From NCBI GenBank assembly GCA_018830285.1, contig JAHJSB010000015.1, positions 62,001-126,000 of the forward strand: 64,000 nt of DNA, written 5' to 3'. The notes beneath the pieces were generated by a model. That model made no database searches and was not told where the DNA came from. It was given only the letters and a program-made list of their open reading frames with translations. Positions 45,181-54,305 of this stretch are shown here, one piece after another (positions within the stretch are counted from its first letter, which is position 1; each line of letters opens with the position of its first letter). Source of the stretch: Alphaproteobacteria bacterium (lineage in GTDB: Bacteria; Pseudomonadota; Alphaproteobacteria; Caulobacterales; Hyphomonadaceae). The translations under genes were made by a program, and so were the position numbers.

Positions 45181-46581
45181 TTACGCCACCACCCCATGAA
45201 GCGATTCCGCTTTCTCAGCGACCAGGCCAGCAGCCTGCTCGTCGAGAATCTGCTGGTTGCCACGGGCCATCGAAGACGCGACAGCGTGGATCAGCAGAAG
45301 CGGAATGGCGGCCACGAGGCCAAACACGGTGGTCATCAGAGCGACCGAAATACCACCAGCCATCAGTTTCGGATCGCCTGCACCATAGATCGTGATCGTG
45401 GTGAAGGTAATGATCATACCGATAACGGTGCCGAGAAGGCCGAGCAGCGGAGCCACAGCCGCGAACACCTTGATGATGTCGTTGAATCGCTCAATGCGCG
45501 GAGATTCGCGGAGTATCTGTTCGTCGAGCTTGAGTTCGAGTGTTTCGATATCAGCGTTACGATTTGTCTCGTAAGCTTCAAACACGCGCGCCAGAGGATT
45601 GCCTGTGCCAGCCTGACGAGTCTTCGCTGTGCGGCGCATTGCACCACCCATGGTGAACAACGTGAAGACCTTGTACAGGCCGATCAGGATACCGACAGCG
45701 GCAAGAACCGCGATCACAGCGCCAACCGGGCCACCCTGTTGCAGACGATCACTAAATTTTGGCAGATCGCCGAGGATACCGAACAAGTTACCTTTCGACG
45801 GATCGACGGGCGCGCGAACCAGCTGGTCAGGACCCGCATTAATCAGAGAACCCATCGACGAGCTGAAAGCACCGCCTGGTTGTTGCCTGAATGCCTGCAG
45901 AAAGGTTTCGCCACCCGACTGCTTCTTAACTTCAACGAACTTCTTTCCGTTGGTCGTCGCAGCCGTGAACACGCCGACACGCATCAGTTCAGCTTCGGCG
46001 TTCGATCCATCCGGGCCGATGCCGTCAACAACAGCCGTGAAGGTTTTCACTTCTGACTGAGCCAGCATTTCCTGAAGCATCGCTTTTGGCAGACGCTCTA
46101 GCTGAGCCCGGTTAGGAAGTGTGCGGGCTTCGGCAATTTCTGCAATGCCTTCAACGCGGTCGGCATAGTCAAAGTTCGCGAAGGAATTCGCAATCTCCGG
46201 CATCGTTTCACCAGCTGCGGTCCGGAACTGGCCGAGCAGTTCCTGGAAGTCACCAGCCTGTTCAGATACTTGAGCTTCAAGAGCACCAAGCTCTGCTTCA
46301 TTGGCGTCAAATTCAGCGCCGAGTGCACGTCCGCGAGTCTCGACAACTGCAAGCGCATTGCGCGCCTCAGCCATCTTGGCTTCCTGGGCATTCTTGTCCT
46401 GCTGGAACTCGCGCAGGCGAGCCTGGTCAGCGGCGGACATTTCATTTGAGTCCTTGCGGATGCTGTCCAGAACCGACTTCAAAGTCGCCTGTGCATCTGC
46501 AGGAGCCGCGAGTGTTACTGAGCTGAGACCGAGCAGCGTTGCCGCGCCCAGAGCCTTCAGCGAGGATTTAAACTTAAACAT
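45181..46581 (-). CDS. Long ExbB-like protein with N-terminal periplasmic coiled-coil domain
   Basis: 466 residues. A signal peptide is followed by a coiled coil (about 40-115), a periplasmic domain and a C-terminal MotA/TolQ/ExbB domain ([35 protein letters not shown]). This architecture is typical of the TonB2 cluster, where the long ExbB acts with DUF3450 protein. Confidence 0.92.
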   Translation of the reverse strand: MFKFKSSLKALGAATLLGLSSVTLAAPADAQATLKSVLDSIRKDSNEMSAADQARLREFQQDKNAQEAKMAEARNALAVVETRGRALGAEFDANEAELGALEAQVSEQAGDFQELLGQFRTAAGETMPEIANSFANFDYADRVEGIAEIAEARTLPNRAQLERLPKAMLQEMLAQSEVKTFTAVVDGIGPDGSNAEAELMRVGVFTAATTNGKKFVEVKKQSGGETFLQAFRQQPGGAFSSSMGSLINAGPDQLVRAPVDPSKGNLFGILGDLPKFSDRLQQGGPVGAVIAVLAAVGILIGLYKVFTLFTMGGAMRRTAKTRQAGTGNPLARVFEAYETNRNADIETLELKLDEQILRESPRIERFNDIIKVFAAVAPLLGLLGTVIGMIITFTTITIYGAGDPKLMAGGISVALMTTVFGLVAAIPLLLIHAVASSMARGNQQILDEQAAGLVAEKAESLHGVVA

Positions 46582-46614
46582 CTTTTATACCTCTATTTCC
46601 CTGGATCGCGTCGA

Positions 46615-47382
46615 CTATTCGACCGAGAACTTCTGAACAGGAGCGAACAGGACATCCTGTTGCGCCTTACCTTGAGCAACCCGGATCGCTTTCGCGATAT
46701 CAGGCGCGTACTTGCCGCTCAGATTTTCCCACCCGCCGGTCGCCCGATTGTAACGAGAAGCCTTGCCATTTGGCGTCAGGTAGACGAGTGCCACACGACC
46801 GTAGAGGAACATGTCGACAGTCGTCGGCTTACCGTCGATGTCGATTTCTTCCTGCCAACTGCTGATCGTCCGGCCATATTCCATCTCGGCCTGATAGGCG
46901 TCCATGATGAGGCGATACTGCTCTGCTGCCGTCACGTTCGGCTGCTGCATGATGCCGACAAGCGCTTCGAGACGAGCTTCGCGTTCGGTTTGCTTGAAAG
47001 GCAGGTCGGCCGCGACGAAGTTCTGGAGATCTTCGACCATGCTAAGCAGCATTGGCACGGTTTGCGCGGTGATATCGTCAATCGACCCGAGCTGTTCGGT
47101 CAGAGACACAATCTCTTCGCGCTGACTCTTCACAACAAGTTCTTGTTGCTTCGAGTAGAGCTCGGCAGCATCGCGACGCTGGAGCAGCGTGCGATACTCA
47201 CGAACCATGTCGGTGCGCTGATCATCAAGCTGGTTGATTTGGTCTTGGACTTGTTCAGCACGCCGTGTGGCCTGCTCGCCCGTGTTAAGCGCATCGCGCA
47301 ACTGAGCCTGGGCCGGGATGGCCAGTCCAGCAATCAGCGCAGCGGCGATGACGCCGTGTGCTGGTGACAGAAGTTTCTTCAT
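46615..47382 (-). CDS. DUF3450 protein of the TonB2 cluster
   Basis: 255 residues with a signal peptide and a long coiled coil (residues ~35-110), then a conserved domain ending in LFAPVQKFSVE. It is the first gene of the operon. DUF3450 proteins accompany TonB2-type systems; their function is uncertain. Confidence 0.9.
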   Translation of the reverse strand: MKKLLSPAHGVIAAALIAGLAIPAQAQLRDALNTGEQATRRAEQVQDQINQLDDQRTDMVREYRTLLQRRDAAELYSKQQELVVKSQREEIVSLTEQLGSIDDITAQTVPMLLSMVEDLQNFVAADLPFKQTEREARLEALVGIMQQPNVTAAEQYRLIMDAYQAEMEYGRTISSWQEEIDIDGKPTTVDMFLYGRVALVYLTPNGKASRYNRATGGWENLSGKYAPDIAKAIRVAQGKAQQDVLFAPVQKFSVE

Positions 47383-47758
47383 GAGGTTTGCCTCTCACTC
47401 TCCAAACGGTCGCGCATTGTTGCGCGGAAAATTCGACAATCAGGCATCCTGCTAGCGAAGATGTCCCGGTTTCAATGCCTGGCCAAAAACACACCGGCCG
47501 AGTTATTTGGAAGTCGCAAGGCAAAGTCGCCCGACACCTACCCATTTTGGAGCGCTGCTCGCTCTCTCGTTTTGACCCTTGCCATTCTGGCAACAAGTCC
47601 GCAACGCCCTTATTTGCGAAATCCGACGCTAACAACCCTGAACGGTGGGATCAACAAGGCTTTACGATTCGTTTAGAAAATATCCACGCCGCATTTGAAC
47701 GCAACACGTGCAATACAGTAACCATGTCGATTGTTCTATCGCGTGCACCAAAAAATGG
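47383..47758. other. Intergenic region with the exb/tonB operon promoter
   Basis: 376 bases between the DUF3450 gene and tRNA-Gln. No gene is supported. It likely holds the promoter of the minus-strand operon; I did not find a clear Fur-type box by eye. Confidence 0.5.
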
Positions 47759-47833
47759 TGGCTGGGGTGCCAGGATTCGAACCTGGGAATGCCGGTACCA
47801 AAAACCGGTGCCTTACCGCTTGGCGACACCCCA
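47759..47833 (-). tRNA. tRNA-Gln (anticodon TTG)
   Basis: Cloverleaf with acceptor TGGGGTG/CACCCCA, anticodon stem CCGGT/ACCGG with loop TTTTGGT (anticodon TTG), T-arm CCAGGTTCGAATCCTGG, discriminator G and encoded CCA. Confidence 0.97.
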
Positions 47834-48031
47834 ATGCGAAGCAGGCGAGATAGCCACTCTTACTGACTCTGGCAACACCCGATCACATTGTTTCAGTCGC
47901 AACGGGACATCTAAGATGTGACAAGCCGCCAATTTCTATGTCGCATGTTCCCGGCCCTTTACATTTTTATCGATAATCGGCAAAGTTCAATTTCGATACC
48001 CCCGATCGCATCGCACGGAGTTTGCGTACCC

Positions 48032-49804
48032 ATGAAAACCTTTTTTCTATCCATGGCAGGCGCGTTCACCGCGATGCTCGTCTTTATCCTGCTTATGGTC
48101 GCGTTCGTTTTCATACTCATTGCAGGGGCGACCAGTTCCGCCCCCCCTACTCCGGACAAAATTGTACTCAGCCTCGATCTGAACATGGAATTCTCCGACC
48201 AGAGCCCGGTAGGAGGATTGGCGGCATTTTCGCAAACGCCCGGTTTTATCGACCTGCTGACCAAATTGAAGGCAGCAGAGACCGATGATTCGGTCAAAGG
48301 CGTATATGTGCGAGGCGCAATGATCGGCGTAGGCAGCGCGCGTGCAGAAGAATTGCGTAAGGCGTTTCACAGTTTTCGCGACTCCGGAAAATTCATCATC
48401 GCGCACACGCAAGGCACTTACGGGATGAGCGGACCGTCTGCCCTCCGCTCGCTGACTGCCGCTGACGAAATATGGATTCAGCCCGGAACAGACCTATTCG
48501 CAACCGGCGTGACGTTCGAAACGGAATTCCTCAAAGGCTTGTTCGACAAGATTGACGTGAAATCTGAAATCTATCCGTTCTACGAATACAAGAACGCACC
48601 GAATTCCTATAATGAAGAGGCCTATACCGAGCCACATCGCGAGGCGATGACGGCTCTGGCCGAATCAATCTGGAATGTTTCGCTTGCCGATATCGCGGAG
48701 GACCGCGGGCTTTCTGTCGACGCGGTGAGGTCTGCACTCGAAAGTGGCCCGAAAACAGCACAGGAAGTTATCGACCTCAAGATCATGGACAAGCTCGGCT
48801 GGCCCGAAGAGGCGGAGGACGCTGCCAAAGAACGCGCTGGCAAAGACTCCGACGTCATCGAACTTGTATCCTACATCCCACCTTCAATCAGTTTGAAGGC
48901 CCCGCTTATCGCGGTCGTCGGAGGTGAAGGCGCCATCGTGACAGGCGGGTCTGAAAGTGGATCGCCATTTTCACGTCCACCCGGATTTGCTTCCGATGCC
49001 ATCGCCCGCGCCATTCTCGATTCAGGTGACAATGAAAAAGTAAAAGCGATCGTCTTCCGCGTCGACAGCCCCGGCGGTTCTCCCACGGCTTCCGATCAGA
49101 TCTGGCACGCCATCAAACGCGTTCAGGAAAAAGGCAAGCCGGTCGTCGTGTCGATGGGGTCCGTCGCTGCGTCAGGCGGCTATTACGTGTCGGCCGGAGC
49201 CGACTATATCATGGCGGACCGGTCCACCATTACAGGGTCGATCGGAATCTTTGGCGGCAAATTTGCCCTGGAAGGCGCCTTCAACAAGGTCGGCATTACC
49301 TTCGACACGGTGAGCGTGGGCGGTGATTTTGCTGACGCCTACGGCGCCGGAAAATTCACGCAAGGACAGGAAGCCGAAGTCAAGGCCTGGTTAAAACGTG
49401 GCTACGACCGCTTCCTCGGCATCGTTGGTGACGGTCGCGGCATGACCTATGATGAAGTCCATGCCGTTGCTCGAGGCCGCGTCTGGAGCGGCGAAGACGC
49501 GATTGACAAGGGGCTCGTCGACGAGATCGGCGGGTTCATGGACGCGATCGAGAAGGCGAAGGAACTGGGCGGCATCGACGCAGATATCACGCCCCGCCTC
49601 ACATACTACCCTCGCAGAAAGACTGGCTTTGAAGCTCTGGAAAGTATGCTCGGCGTTTCGGAAGAGACCGCCCGCGTAGCCTATATGCTCGGTTCGGTGG
49701 CAAATGACGACCGCGTGCAAATCCTGATCGACGACCTGGCCACCGCCGACTCCGTCAATTCGGGCCAGATGCTGGCCGTCGGCCCGCGCCTGCGCGAACG
49801 CTGA
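48032..49804 (+). CDS. sppA: Signal peptide peptidase SppA, long form
   Basis: 590 residues from ATG 48032 with an N-terminal membrane segment and two tandem S49 domains. The general base Lys187 (YEYKNAPNSY) and nucleophile Ser381 (GSVAASGGYY) are placed as in E. coli SppA (Lys209, Ser409). It degrades cleaved signal peptides in the inner membrane. Confidence 0.94.
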   Translation: MKTFFLSMAGAFTAMLVFILLMVAFVFILIAGATSSAPPTPDKIVLSLDLNMEFSDQSPVGGLAAFSQTPGFIDLLTKLKAAETDDSVKGVYVRGAMIGVGSARAEELRKAFHSFRDSGKFIIAHTQGTYGMSGPSALRSLTAADEIWIQPGTDLFATGVTFETEFLKGLFDKIDVKSEIYPFYEYKNAPNSYNEEAYTEPHREAMTALAESIWNVSLADIAEDRGLSVDAVRSALESGPKTAQEVIDLKIMDKLGWPEEAEDAAKERAGKDSDVIELVSYIPPSISLKAPLIAVVGGEGAIVTGGSESGSPFSRPPGFASDAIARAILDSGDNEKVKAIVFRVDSPGGSPTASDQIWHAIKRVQEKGKPVVVSMGSVAASGGYYVSAGADYIMADRSTITGSIGIFGGKFALEGAFNKVGITFDTVSVGGDFADAYGAGKFTQGQEAEVKAWLKRGYDRFLGIVGDGRGMTYDEVHAVARGRVWSGEDAIDKGLVDEIGGFMDAIEKAKELGGIDADITPRLTYYPRRKTGFEALESMLGVSEETARVAYMLGSVANDDRVQILIDDLATADSVNSGQMLAVGPRLRER

Positions 49805-49824
49805 TCCGCAAAAGAATATTTTCT

Positions 49825-49854
49825 GAAGGCCCGCCGGCATACTGGCGGGCCTTC
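49825..49854 (+). terminator. Terminator-like hairpin after sppA
   Basis: 11-bp stem GAAGGCCCGCC/GGCGGGCCTTC with an 8-base loop; the following sequence is only moderately T-rich (GAGGTTTT). Confidence 0.7.
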
Positions 49855-50023
49855 GAGGTTTTAGACCTCAGGTGCTTTTCCAGTCAGCCAATCTATGTCG
49901 GATGCCCGATAAAATGCGGCACCTGATTTCGCGTCGTCGCCAGCATGCTTGCGGTATTCTCGGAGCAATTCCGGCTGCTGATGTGCAGGGGAGAATCCGC
50001 CCGCCCATAGATTGGCGCTTCGA

Positions 50024-50764
50024 CTACAACAATCCCGAATACGTCTTGAATCCGAGATTGTGCGCGACATCCTCAAAATCTGACGGCAAGGCAGCGCGCA
50101 TTGTCAGAACATCACCCGCAGGGCGCCTGATCTCTAGCGAAAGCGCGTGCAGCATCAGACGCGGCGTACCTTGCTTGCCGGTTCCATAAATGGGGTCACC
50201 CAGAATTGGACATCCGAGATGCGCCAAGTGAATGCGTATCTGATGCATGCGCCCGGTTTCCGGAGTGAGCCGCACAACAGCGCAAGGGCCGCTGACTTCC
50301 AGTATCTCCCAGTCCGTTCTCGCCCGAAGGGCACCTTTGCGATCAGGACGCGCCACAATCATGCGCGCCCGTCCCGCCTCCTGGACCTTCACGAGCGACG
50401 CATCGATTGCCCCCGCTTTGTCCTTGGGAAGGGCGCCACCGACGACCGCGATATAGGTCTTCTTCGTCCGTCGTTCGGCAAACTCCTCTGACAGGAATGC
50501 CGCCGCTGGCTGCGTCTTTGCCACAATAATGAGTCCAGATGTGCCCGCGTCGAGCCGATGCACCAGCCTCGGGCGCTTGCCATTGGAGCGCGCGAAGGCC
50601 GCCAACAGCGAATCCAGCGAACGATCAATTCCCCGACCGTCCTGCACGGGCAAGCCCGAGGGCTTGTTGAATGCGATGATATCATCATCCTGATGTACGA
50701 TCAGTGACCTGATGAATGCGCCATCCTCTGGCGAAATGGCTGGCAATGGCTTGTTGCGGGTCAC
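50024..50764 (-). CDS. RluA-family pseudouridine synthase
   Basis: 246 residues. The catalytic motif HRLDAGTSGLIIVAK carries the Asp of the family (about residue 71), and HQIRIHLAHLGCPILGDPIY is the second signature. There is no S4 domain, and the RNA target is not predictable. The ATG overlaps the rarA stop (ATGA). Confidence 0.92.
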   Translation of the reverse strand: MTRNKPLPAISPEDGAFIRSLIVHQDDDIIAFNKPSGLPVQDGRGIDRSLDSLLAAFARSNGKRPRLVHRLDAGTSGLIIVAKTQPAAAFLSEEFAERRTKKTYIAVVGGALPKDKAGAIDASLVKVQEAGRARMIVARPDRKGALRARTDWEILEVSGPCAVVRLTPETGRMHQIRIHLAHLGCPILGDPIYGTGKQGTPRLMLHALSLEIRRPAGDVLTMRAALPSDFEDVAHNLGFKTYSGLL

Positions 50765-52074
50765 GCCTGGTCCTTTTTGCGAGAGCGGATCTCGGCGATC
50801 TCCCTGAGCCGTTCAGCAATAGGTCGCTCGCGACCCTGCCCTTTCGGCCGGTAATATAACTCGGCTTCCATTCCGTCGGGAAAATAATTTTGTCCGGACA
50901 CGCCGCCTACGGCATCGTGGTCATACTCGTATCCGGAGCCGTATCCCTGTTCTTTCATCATCGCCGTGGGCGCGTTCAGAATGTGATTCGGGGGCTTCAG
51001 GCTCCCGGTTTCGACAGCTGCGCGTCGCGCGGCCTTGTAGGCGACATAGGCAGCATTTGACTTGGGGGCAGTCGCCAGATGAATCACGGCGTGGGCGAGG
51101 GCGAGTTCGCCTTCGGGACTTCCCAACCTCTCGTACGTTCGCGCAGCCTCGCCGCAAATCAACAGCGCCGTCGGGTCGGCAAGTCCAATATCCTCGCTCG
51201 CCATGCGGACCAACCTCCGCGCAAGAAACAAGGGATCTTCGCCTCCTTCAAGCATTCGGGCGAACCAGTAAAGCGCAGCATCGGGATCGGAGCCCCTGAT
51301 CGACTTGTGCAAGGCGGAAATGAGATTGTAGTGTTCCTCACGGTCCTTGTCATAGGCGGGCGCTCGCTTCTGAACAGCTGCGCTCAACTCCCCAAGCGAC
51401 AACAGGCACGGCGCTTCCGCCATCAAGAAGGCCTGTTCAGCGAGATTCAGCAAGTAACGACCATCGCCATCCGCCATATCGATCAGCGCCTTGCGAGCGC
51501 GATCCTCAATCGGTAGCTGGCGCCCCTCCAGCGCTTCCGCGCGCGCCAGCAGTGTTTCCATATCGACGGGCTCGAGCCGCTTCAGCGTAAGCACAGCGCA
51601 TCGCGACAATAGGGCTCCGTTGATTTCGAAACTTGGGTTTTCTGTCGTCGCCCCCACGAGCGTGACGGCGCCGCTCTCGACATATGGCAGGAACCCGTCC
51701 TGCTGAGCCCGGTTGAACCGGTGGATCTCATCAACGAATAACAGAGTTCCCTTTCCCACATTGCGCCGAGCTTCAGCTTTGTCGAACACAGCTCGCAGGT
51801 CTTTTACTCCCGAAAAGATTGCGCTTATCGCTTCGAACTCAAGGTCCGTTTCTGCTGCCAAGAGACGGGCAATAGTCGTTTTTCCGACACCCGGTGGCCC
51901 CCAAAGAATAATCGACGAAAGTCGGCCAGCTTCGAGCATCCGGCTCAGGGGCGCACCAGAACCAATCAGGTGATCCTGGCCGACGACATCCGCTAACCGG
52001 GCCGGACGCAATCGGTCAGCCAGTGGACGCGGCGCAGAATCGGAGAGGCCTGAGGCAGCAAACAAGTCGGACAT
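50761..52074 (-). CDS. rarA: Replication-associated recombination ATPase RarA/MgsA
   Basis: 437 residues. AAA+ domain with Walker A LWGPPGVGKTT and Walker B LLFVDEIHRFNRAQQD; the C-terminal MgsA domain has SNAAYVAYKAA and LNAPTAMMKEQGYG. It acts at stalled replication forks. Confidence 0.95.
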   Translation of the reverse strand: MSDLFAASGLSDSAPRPLADRLRPARLADVVGQDHLIGSGAPLSRMLEAGRLSSIILWGPPGVGKTTIARLLAAETDLEFEAISAIFSGVKDLRAVFDKAEARRNVGKGTLLFVDEIHRFNRAQQDGFLPYVESGAVTLVGATTENPSFEINGALLSRCAVLTLKRLEPVDMETLLARAEALEGRQLPIEDRARKALIDMADGDGRYLLNLAEQAFLMAEAPCLLSLGELSAAVQKRAPAYDKDREEHYNLISALHKSIRGSDPDAALYWFARMLEGGEDPLFLARRLVRMASEDIGLADPTALLICGEAARTYERLGSPEGELALAHAVIHLATAPKSNAAYVAYKAARRAAVETGSLKPPNHILNAPTAMMKEQGYGSGYEYDHDAVGGVSGQNYFPDGMEAELYYRPKGQGRERPIAERLREIAEIRSRKKDQA

Positions 52075-52131
52075 ACAGCACTCCTATGCGGGAACGGGCA
52101 TCGTGATAAGGTGATCCAGGAGGAAAAAAAC

Positions 52132-52974
52132 ATGCCGATTGAGATCAGCCCGTCAGGGCAACCCTTCGGAGCGTCGGTTACGGGCCTGAATCTGTCGATG
52201 CCCGTTTCATCAAACGTTGTGGCCGAAATTCGAGACGCCTGGTTGCAACACCACGTTCTGGCATTTCCGGATCAGGCAATCAGCGACGATGACCTCGAAA
52301 GATTTACGCTGCTGTTTGGACCATTTGGCGATGATCCTTTCATCGCCCCCATTCCTGGTCGCAAGCACATCATAGCCGTGAAGCGGGCCGCAGACGAAAC
52401 CGCGCCGATCTTTGCCGAAAGCTGGCACACGGACTGGAGTTTTCAAGAAGTCCCGCCGGCAGGGACATGCCTGTATGGCATCACGATCCCACCTGAAGGT
52501 GGCGACACGCTTTTCGTGAACCAGCACCTTGCTCTCGAACAAATGCCGGATGCTTTGCGCCAACGCATCGAAGGCAAGCAAGCAATCCACTCTGCCCGTA
52601 ACGCATATGCACCAACAGGATTTTACGGCGCCGACGATCGTGCTGCCGGACGATCAATGGACATTCGCCCCTCGGACGCGGCCGAAGCAACACAACTCCA
52701 CCCCATCATTTCCAGGCATCCAGAAACGGGACGCGAGGCGCTATTCGGATGCGCTGGTTACATCGTCGGAATTGAAGGCATGGAGCAGGCGGAATCGTGG
52801 GACTTGCTCACCGAGATTTTTCGCTGGCAGACGCAGCCCCAATTCCAATATCGCCACAAGTGGCAGCCAAGGATGTTGCTGATGTGGGACAATCGCAGCC
52901 TCCTGCACATGGCCACAGGCGGTTACAAGGGCTTCGATCGCCTGCTGCACCGCACAACAATCGGTTCGGCCTGA
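52132..52974 (+). CDS. TauD/TfdA-family 2-oxoglutarate-dependent dioxygenase
   Basis: 280 residues from ATG 52132, with AGGAGG 9 bases upstream. The iron ligands are in WHTDWSF (His, Asp) and LLHMATGG (His), with Arg in LLHRTTI for 2-oxoglutarate. Family members oxidise sulfonates, carboxylates or herbicide acids. It lies 71 bases upstream of the CYP153 gene on the same strand. Confidence 0.9.
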   Translation: MPIEISPSGQPFGASVTGLNLSMPVSSNVVAEIRDAWLQHHVLAFPDQAISDDDLERFTLLFGPFGDDPFIAPIPGRKHIIAVKRAADETAPIFAESWHTDWSFQEVPPAGTCLYGITIPPEGGDTLFVNQHLALEQMPDALRQRIEGKQAIHSARNAYAPTGFYGADDRAAGRSMDIRPSDAAEATQLHPIISRHPETGREALFGCAGYIVGIEGMEQAESWDLLTEIFRWQTQPQFQYRHKWQPRMLLMWDNRSLLHMATGGYKGFDRLLHRTTIGSA

Positions 52975-53045
52975 CACCTTTCCGGTCCGCAAATTCGGGC
53001 GTAGCGTGCATGCAACAAGAATAAGAACAATGTGGGAGGAAAATC

Positions 53046-54299
53046 TTGGCTGACACGATCCAAACCGTGGGACCTGAAATCCCCAATCCGTGGGACTTGC
53101 CCCTGGACACGCTCGACGTCTCCCGCGCGGAACTGTTTCTGCACAACAAGCATGGTGAGTATTTTCGTCGGTTGCGTCAGGAAGACCCGGTCCATTTTTG
53201 CCAAGAAAGCCAGTTCGGACCGTTTTGGTCGATCACAAGGTATGAAGACATCATGGCGGTCGATTCCAATCACCACGTCTTCTCATCGAAACGCGACATT
53301 GTAATCGGCGATGCGCCGGCCGACTTCGACACACCCATGTTCATCGCGAGCGATCCACCTGTTCATGACGTGCAGCGCAAAGCCGTCCAGCCGGCTGTCG
53401 CGCCCACTCAATTGAGCGATATTGAAGCGCTGATTCGCCAACGCGTGTGCAACATTCTCGACGCACTCCCGGTCGGCGAAAAAATCGATTGGGTCGAGCA
53501 TGTTTCCAAGGAACTGACGACGCAGATGCTTGCAACACTGTTCGACTTCCCGTTCGAGGATCGCCACCTCCTGCCCTATTGGTCTGATGTGACGACGACG
53601 TCGGAAACTGTCGGCATTGAAGTGGACATGAAGCACCGTGAAGCCGAACTTCACAAATGCCTCGCCTACTTCAGTGAGCTCTGGAAGGAACGCGCTGCCC
53701 AGCCGCGCAAGTTCGACTTCATCTCCCTGTTTGCCCATGACCCCGAGACGAAGGACATGATCAACAACCCCATGGAGCTTCTCGGCAACCTGATGCTGCT
53801 CATCGTGGGTGGAAATGACACGACCCGGAATTCCATTTCTGGCGGCGTCGTTGCGCTGAACGAATTTCCTGAACAATTCGCAAATTTGAAGGCCAACCCC
53901 GAACTAGTACCCAACATGGTGTCAGAAATTATCCGCTGGCAAACGCCGCTCGGACACATGCGCCGAACCGTAAAGCAGGACTTCGAATTTCGCGGCAAGC
54001 AAATGCACAAGGGCGACAAGGTCGTGATGTGGTATGCGTCGGGCAATCGTGACGAGACGGTGATCAGGGATCCCGATCAGTTCCTCATTGACCGCGAGAA
54101 TGCCCGTCGGCACCTGTCATTCGGGTTCGGCATTCACCGCTGCATGGGGAACCGTGTCGCGGAAATGCAGCTTCGTATCCTGTGGGAAGAAATTCTCGCC
54201 CGGTTCGAACACATTGAAGTCGTCGGAGAACCAACGCGCGTGCTCTCCAACTTCGTGCTCGGATTCGAGAATGTCCCGGTTATCGTTCACGCGAGATAG
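53046..54299 (+). CDS. Cytochrome P450, CYP153-like alkane/fatty-acid omega-hydroxylase
   Basis: 417 residues. I-helix IVGGNDTTRNSISGG, K-helix EIIRWQTPLGHMRRT and heme loop FGFGIHRCMGNR (Cys366) are in the form typical of CYP153, which hydroxylates terminal carbons of medium-chain alkanes. The start is TTG 53046, with GGGAGG 7 bases upstream. No ferredoxin or reductase gene is adjacent, so redox partners lie elsewhere. Confidence 0.88.
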   Translation: MADTIQTVGPEIPNPWDLPLDTLDVSRAELFLHNKHGEYFRRLRQEDPVHFCQESQFGPFWSITRYEDIMAVDSNHHVFSSKRDIVIGDAPADFDTPMFIASDPPVHDVQRKAVQPAVAPTQLSDIEALIRQRVCNILDALPVGEKIDWVEHVSKELTTQMLATLFDFPFEDRHLLPYWSDVTTTSETVGIEVDMKHREAELHKCLAYFSELWKERAAQPRKFDFISLFAHDPETKDMINNPMELLGNLMLLIVGGNDTTRNSISGGVVALNEFPEQFANLKANPELVPNMVSEIIRWQTPLGHMRRTVKQDFEFRGKQMHKGDKVVMWYASGNRDETVIRDPDQFLIDRENARRHLSFGFGIHRCMGNRVAEMQLRILWEEILARFEHIEVVGEPTRVLSNFVLGFENVPVIVHAR

Positions 54300-54305
54300 G
54301 GCGGA

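Noticed and set aside
49861-50076. 71-codon minus-strand frame downstream of the pseudouridine synthase gene
   Set aside because: The C-terminal half looks fairly protein-like, but its only ATG lies in an Arg-rich part overlapping the preceding gene, with no ribosome-binding site. Possible remnant.
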